Shown in pieces: positions 60,148 to 64,000 of a stretch of DNA of 64,000 bases (within the stretch, counting starts at the first letter, position 1; every line of letters begins with the position of its first letter). The translations under genes and the position numbers were made by a program. This DNA is from Dictyophora rubrovolvata (Eukaryota; Basidiomycota; Agaricomycetes; Phallales; Phallaceae): the NCBI GenBank assembly GCA_029959195.1, contig CP114127.1, positions 1,612,001 through 1,676,000 on the forward strand, read 5' to 3'. The notes below the pieces were generated by a model. It saw only the letters and a program-made list of their open reading frames with translations. It searched no databases and was not told the DNA's origin.

Positions 60148-60799
60148 TTACTTTGGGTATTCCGGAGAGCTAGCGCCGAAGGGGTTTGACGTGAGAGCAT
60201 GCAAAAGGTACCCATTTGGAAGGGGCCTGGCCAAAGCGGGGCAAGATCCACGAGGGAAAGGGACATGTACATCCACGTTGGGAGCTGGGTGAAGACATCC
60301 ATGTTCCTTAACTCTGGCTTTAAGGTTGAGAATACTTCCCTCGAACTGACAGCTGTAAAGACCTTGTAGCTCGGTATTGCGTGGTTGCTCTTGGCAGTAA
60401 GGCAACGGAAGGCCGTGGAGAGTTGGCAGTGGCTGTTGAACAAATAGCTGAGCAAGACGGACCATCTCGAGATTTTCCAATGATTTTGAAAGATCAATCA
60501 TGTCATCGGCGATGTGTTGTTGGGTACAGGCCGCTTGATTAGGTATGGACGATAGAGTCATGTAGGCCGACATAGCGAGATCATTGCATTTTATGCCGCC
60601 ACCTGCGTAGGTCTAAACCGATAAGATGAAGTTGTTCATTACGGTGATTTTCCCTTTGAAAACAACTCACACAAGCTTGATTCCAAGGCTTGATTGACTC
60701 TATAACGATCTGCGAGAGCTGTTTTTGAACGTACGGAGCAGAAGCCATATAATTTAAAACAAGTAAAGGGGTTGTGAGTAGGGTGTAAAATGAAAACAT
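60148..60799 (-). CDS. small secreted protein
   Basis: Two exons (60799-60671 and 60612-60148) sum to 594 nt, or 197 residues. The start MFSFYTLLTTPLLVLNYM is signal-peptide-like. The mature part has cysteines in NQACTYAGG, IKCNDLAM, NQAACTQQHI, LPYCQEQP, YSCQFEG, KEHGCLHP and GSCPALA. This even spacing suggests disulfides. A helical middle (DDMIDLSKSLENLEMVRLAQ) is followed by a proline-rich end. I do not recognise a named family; a secreted agaricomycete protein of unknown function. The intron (GTGAGT...TTTAG) keeps frame. It lies between two copies of a duplicated block (58770-59410 and 61150-62030) and has no counterpart near DUF6533 copy 1. An overlapping frame of 128 codons is considered a shadow. 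Confidence 0.65.
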
Positions 60800-61149
60800 G
60801 TTCTTGGAAATAAAGCTTTTTAAAAGCACCAGGCTAGAATGGTTTGAAGCGAAACGCGAAATTCGTGAAAAGAATAAAAGACTATAAGAGAGTAAGATAA
60901 GGTAAGATAGCAAGTTGAGCCAAAAGTTGGCGCCCGCTGTGAACAATTCGGACTTCAATGTCCGTCCGCGGCATCCGCGTCGGGTACGACTTATTGTCTG
61001 TCTTTTGTATGATATTCCTAACTAACAACCACAAATTGTCGAAGACATCTTCGGAGGCTTACCACTGGTCACTGGTCCCCCAAATTTCACACCTGGCAAG
61101 TTCCTGGTTACGGCGTTGGGCAATGGGCACACATCCATTCATTTCAGCA

Positions 61150-62030
61150 CAAAAAGGAAGCTAATGAGTGATAGATAACAGAATGTCTTTCCCGCATGAA
61201 GTTTCACCAACGGTAACCCTTTCTCTACAAAGTTTGTACTTGACCCGAGTCACCCGACACTCAAAAAAATGATGATTTCGTGGGCTCCTCGTGGGAGAAC
61301 CTCAGGGAAACATCATGAGAATACATACACACGATCAAATTTTTTTTTACTAGATTCGTCCGTTGTTTTTCAGACTGCCAGTCGGGCTAAACAATACTAA
61401 CTCTCCCCTTTGTCGCATACAGACGACAAAGAGAGAGCTGGCTATCGAGCGACAAGGTAGTACGCACACCATTATAACAACCAGCAGGCCATGGTCCATG
61501 AGTCCACGCGAACCCAGAACCGCACATTCTAAAATCGCCATCATGATGCTCGGGCAGTATTCCGGCCCCGAAAAAATCAACCGAAGGTGAACTGTGTGAA
61601 ATTAAGAACCTACAGAAGAGTTGGCACAGGCTGACACAAGTTGACAGGTTGGCAGAGGTTGGCAAAGGTTGGTAACTGCGTATACCGGAGGTAAACTCAA
61701 TACAGTGCGCCTATCGACGACTGACGATCACATATGGTACATTGATGGCCAGCTACAGGGAACCGCTTTTCAACACATATACGAGTATGTATGTTGTGTT
61801 ATTTATGCTTCGCCTACAGACTCTCAGAGTTTTATTGTCCTTTAACCATCTGACAAGCGCGGAGTCCGCGTTACATGACAACACATACTTTTCAGCCGAA
61901 TCCAGTTTTTAAATCGAGGGATAACCGCCATATTTGACAACATATGGTGTCAGTAAATCAAATAAAATGGAGCCATGGAATGTGAATCGAGAATCGATCA
62001 ATGCGCTGACCATGATGGGTGACAAATATA
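61150..62030. repeat. duplicated block, second copy
   Basis: Second copy of the 58770-59410 block, immediately upstream of DUF6533 copy 3. It includes a short local tandem TTGGCA/AGG-rich stretch near 61620-61675 (repeated GTTGGCAAAGG-like units). Confidence 0.6.
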
Positions 62031-62175
62031 TAAGTACCACTTTCATCCGAAGTAAGTAACTCGGGTGGTGCCGCGTTGTTTCTTCTTAGTTGATGACGGA
62101 AAAGAAGATGAAAGACGTTCACATAAAGGTCTCTTGAAAAGAGACTTCGTGCAGACAGTATCCTCTCTATCTCAA

Positions 62176-64000
62176 ATGGCTTCATTAGGATCCCTTATCC
62201 AAGAACTCGAATTATTTCAGAGCGCAGTCAGTGATATATATATTGTCAACTATGTCACAGGTAATATACCCTGTTCCTATATGCTACTGGGCCATTAAAC
62301 ATCGTTAATGATCTGTAGTTGGAGTATTCGCCGCGTTGATTTATGATACCCTTTTGACTTTCCCCAAAGAGGTATGATTATCAGGATGTTAATGCCTCTA
62401 TGAACACCTAAGTTGACATTCTTTCAAGATCGAGTTTATTTGGAGGTCATACACATCCCTATTCTGTTTAAGTTTTGATCACTTATTCGGAAAAAAATTC
62501 CAGCAAACCGGCTACCATTCCAAAAGGCCTGTATTTGATTTCGCGATATTATGGACTGTTGTGTTTAGGGTGAAGCAAAAGAAAAGTAATGTGAATATTA
62601 TACTGACATGCTTATGTTATAGAATCATAACCTTTGGTAACTTTTCTCCATGAGCTTGCTTTCTCGAGTATTTTTAATCTGAAACAGTGTCTGTCCTTCC
62701 AAATGAGCCTTTGAGTGTAAGTCGATCCCGTACAAGCTAATGCCTTGCTTATCATGATCCTTATTTTACTTGATTAGAGGTAAGTCTATGGGTTCTTATA
62801 CTGTTTGAAATTCTACATACAAATAATCTAATGTTTTAGCTGCCGTACTTTCTTGGTATGGTACACCAGGTGGGTTTGGGGAAAAACTGCCTAATATCTT
62901 AGAATTGACGAATGCTCTCTCATAATGAACACAGTGCAACGCTGCAGGTGGCCGAAACAGTCATCAATCTGATTCTTTTTCTGCGGATTTATGCACTGTA
63001 CGGCCGAAATAAAAAAAGTCCGTGGGTTCTTTATCTCTTTTTCAATACTATTTGACTGTTCATCAATCTTTTAGTAATATATTCCATAATACCAATTTAT
63101 CTAAGTAAGTCGACAATTCATAATCGAAACTAAACATCCCTGACCACTGGTCACATTGCATAAAAAATCTTTCTTTCTTCATCAGTCGAGACGGCTGTAG
63201 GTTTTAGTTTTATTCCTTGCGACTACTGAAAACTCCAGTTCCTTAATTATCAGTCTACTTTCTACGGTGGCATTGAAGCTGGAAAGAAGTTCACTAAAGC
63301 CCTGGTAGCTCTGCCGTTTAAGCTCTCCGCCCCTAATTGTGAGCTTTATGTGAGAACGTTCCCCTCATTTAAAATCACACTTGCCGCATGGTTGGTCAAT
63401 TGATTTTCTCGGAGTTCATGATGGATATTTATCCTTCTCCACTTGCACCAGGATACCATCTCTTTGCGTGGCGGGTATGCATTACATGTGGATTTTGGTG
63501 GGAAGAAAACTAAACTTCAATATTTTTTTTTGATTTAGTATTATTCTTTTTAATGTCGGCGTACAAAGTTTATGAAAAAGCTGTGACTATCGGCAGCTAC
63601 GGGTCTCAGTCATTTAGCATTTTTAGCCGGAATTCGGGAATTCCTTCGCTCATGCAAGTCATGGCCCGAGATGGAGTTATTTATTTCTTTGCGTAAGGCG
63701 TTGAACAGTTCATTGTACCTTCTACCGTGTGGTATTTAACTTTCTAATCATGAGCTTAACAGACTTACACGTAAGAGAAAATGTCTACCGCTGTTATTTA
63801 TACCTGACTTACGATCTGTAACTCTTGGATATATATATTAGTTGTGACAATACTGAGTGCTACTCTGGTTTTCCGGCTCAATAATCCCTTCTCATCGTTA
63901 GGTCCACCGTACGTTTGATACCCCCCTCGTTCTCATACTCCCTCTCACTCATCATATCTAGCATATATCTACTAGTTGAATCGCTTTGTGTAAATATTCA
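62176..64000 (+). CDS. DUF6533-type membrane protein, copy 3 (partial)
   Basis: Starts MASLGSLIQELELFQSAVSD and continues VGVFAALIYDTLLTFPKE, IEFIWR, KPATIPKGLYLISRYYGLLC, SCRTFLVWYT, VINLILFLRIYALYGRNKK, NCELYVRTFPSFKITLA, MSAYKVYEKAVTI, ARDGVIYFFA and TILSATLVFRL, running off the window before its last exon. Microexons are at 62623-62636 (14 nt), 62778-62779 (2 nt), 63186-63196 (11 nt), 63763-63770 (8 nt) and 63962-63974 (13 nt), matching copies 1 and 2. A four-base insertion near 63408 relative to copy 2 falls inside an intron and does no harm. The gene appears intact as far as it can be seen. Confidence 0.75.

Noticed and set aside
60111-60497. 128-codon minus-strand open frame as the real gene
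   Set aside because: The overlapping frame joins to a signal-peptide exon through a good intron and has regular cysteines; this one has neither.
63400-63430. Apparent frameshift in DUF6533 copy 3 against copy 2
   Set aside because: The four extra bases fall inside an intron once the GTTGGT donor used in copy 2 is applied, so the coding frame is intact.
1-64000. CRISPR arrays, tRNA or rRNA genes
   Set aside because: No regularly spaced short repeats of CRISPR type, no cloverleaf with expected invariant bases, and no rRNA blocks were noticed on reading both strands.

Overview
The window looks like nuclear DNA of an agaricomycete (mushroom-forming basidiomycete). Genes are dense with 50-70 nt introns, and the families are typical: berberine-bridge-type (BBE-like) oxidases, sedolisins, a CYP63-like P450, DUF6533 membrane proteins, alpha-kinases, TKL kinases with an MLKL-like N-terminal bundle, and Tc1 elements. 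Exon maps were read by eye from splice sites and reading-frame phase. Most were checked by conserved motifs or, for duplicated genes, by comparison between copies.

0-21 kb is mostly host genes: a small membrane protein, a prenylcysteine-oxidase-like flavoprotein, an HNH-type protein between two ~260 bp direct repeats, an alpha/beta-hydrolase whose start codon is out of frame, a secreted sedolisin, a PH-CRIB-pseudokinase, an Arf GTPase relic, and a tandem pair of secreted BBE-like oxidases with identical intron positions.

21.8-32.5 kb is a transposon-rich island. It holds a decayed 2OG-Fe(II) dioxygenase gene, a 4,744 bp element with 164 bp terminal inverted repeats that carries an alpha-kinase relic and an LTR-like fossil, a four-copy minisatellite, a second LTR-like fossil, a complete-looking Tc1 transposon (29491-31081), and the 3' half of a GMC oxidoreductase gene split by a perfect 150 bp palindrome.

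32.7-38.5 kb and 54.7-64 kb are related by duplication, mostly inverted. Each has a DUF6533-type membrane protein gene near a P450. The P450 at 36-38.5 kb looks whole; the copy at 57.2-58.3 kb is a truncated relic. The three DUF6533 genes share an unusual exon structure of up to 18 exons, with exons of 2, 8, 11, 13 and 14 nt at matching positions in all copies.

39-54 kb holds a low-complexity probable nuclear protein, a large MLKL-NTD/TKL kinase/C-terminal-domain fusion, an MFS sugar transporter and a GPI-anchor-like Ser/Thr-rich surface protein. The kinase fusion suggests a cell-death or immunity-type signalling protein, but that role is inference from domain similarity.
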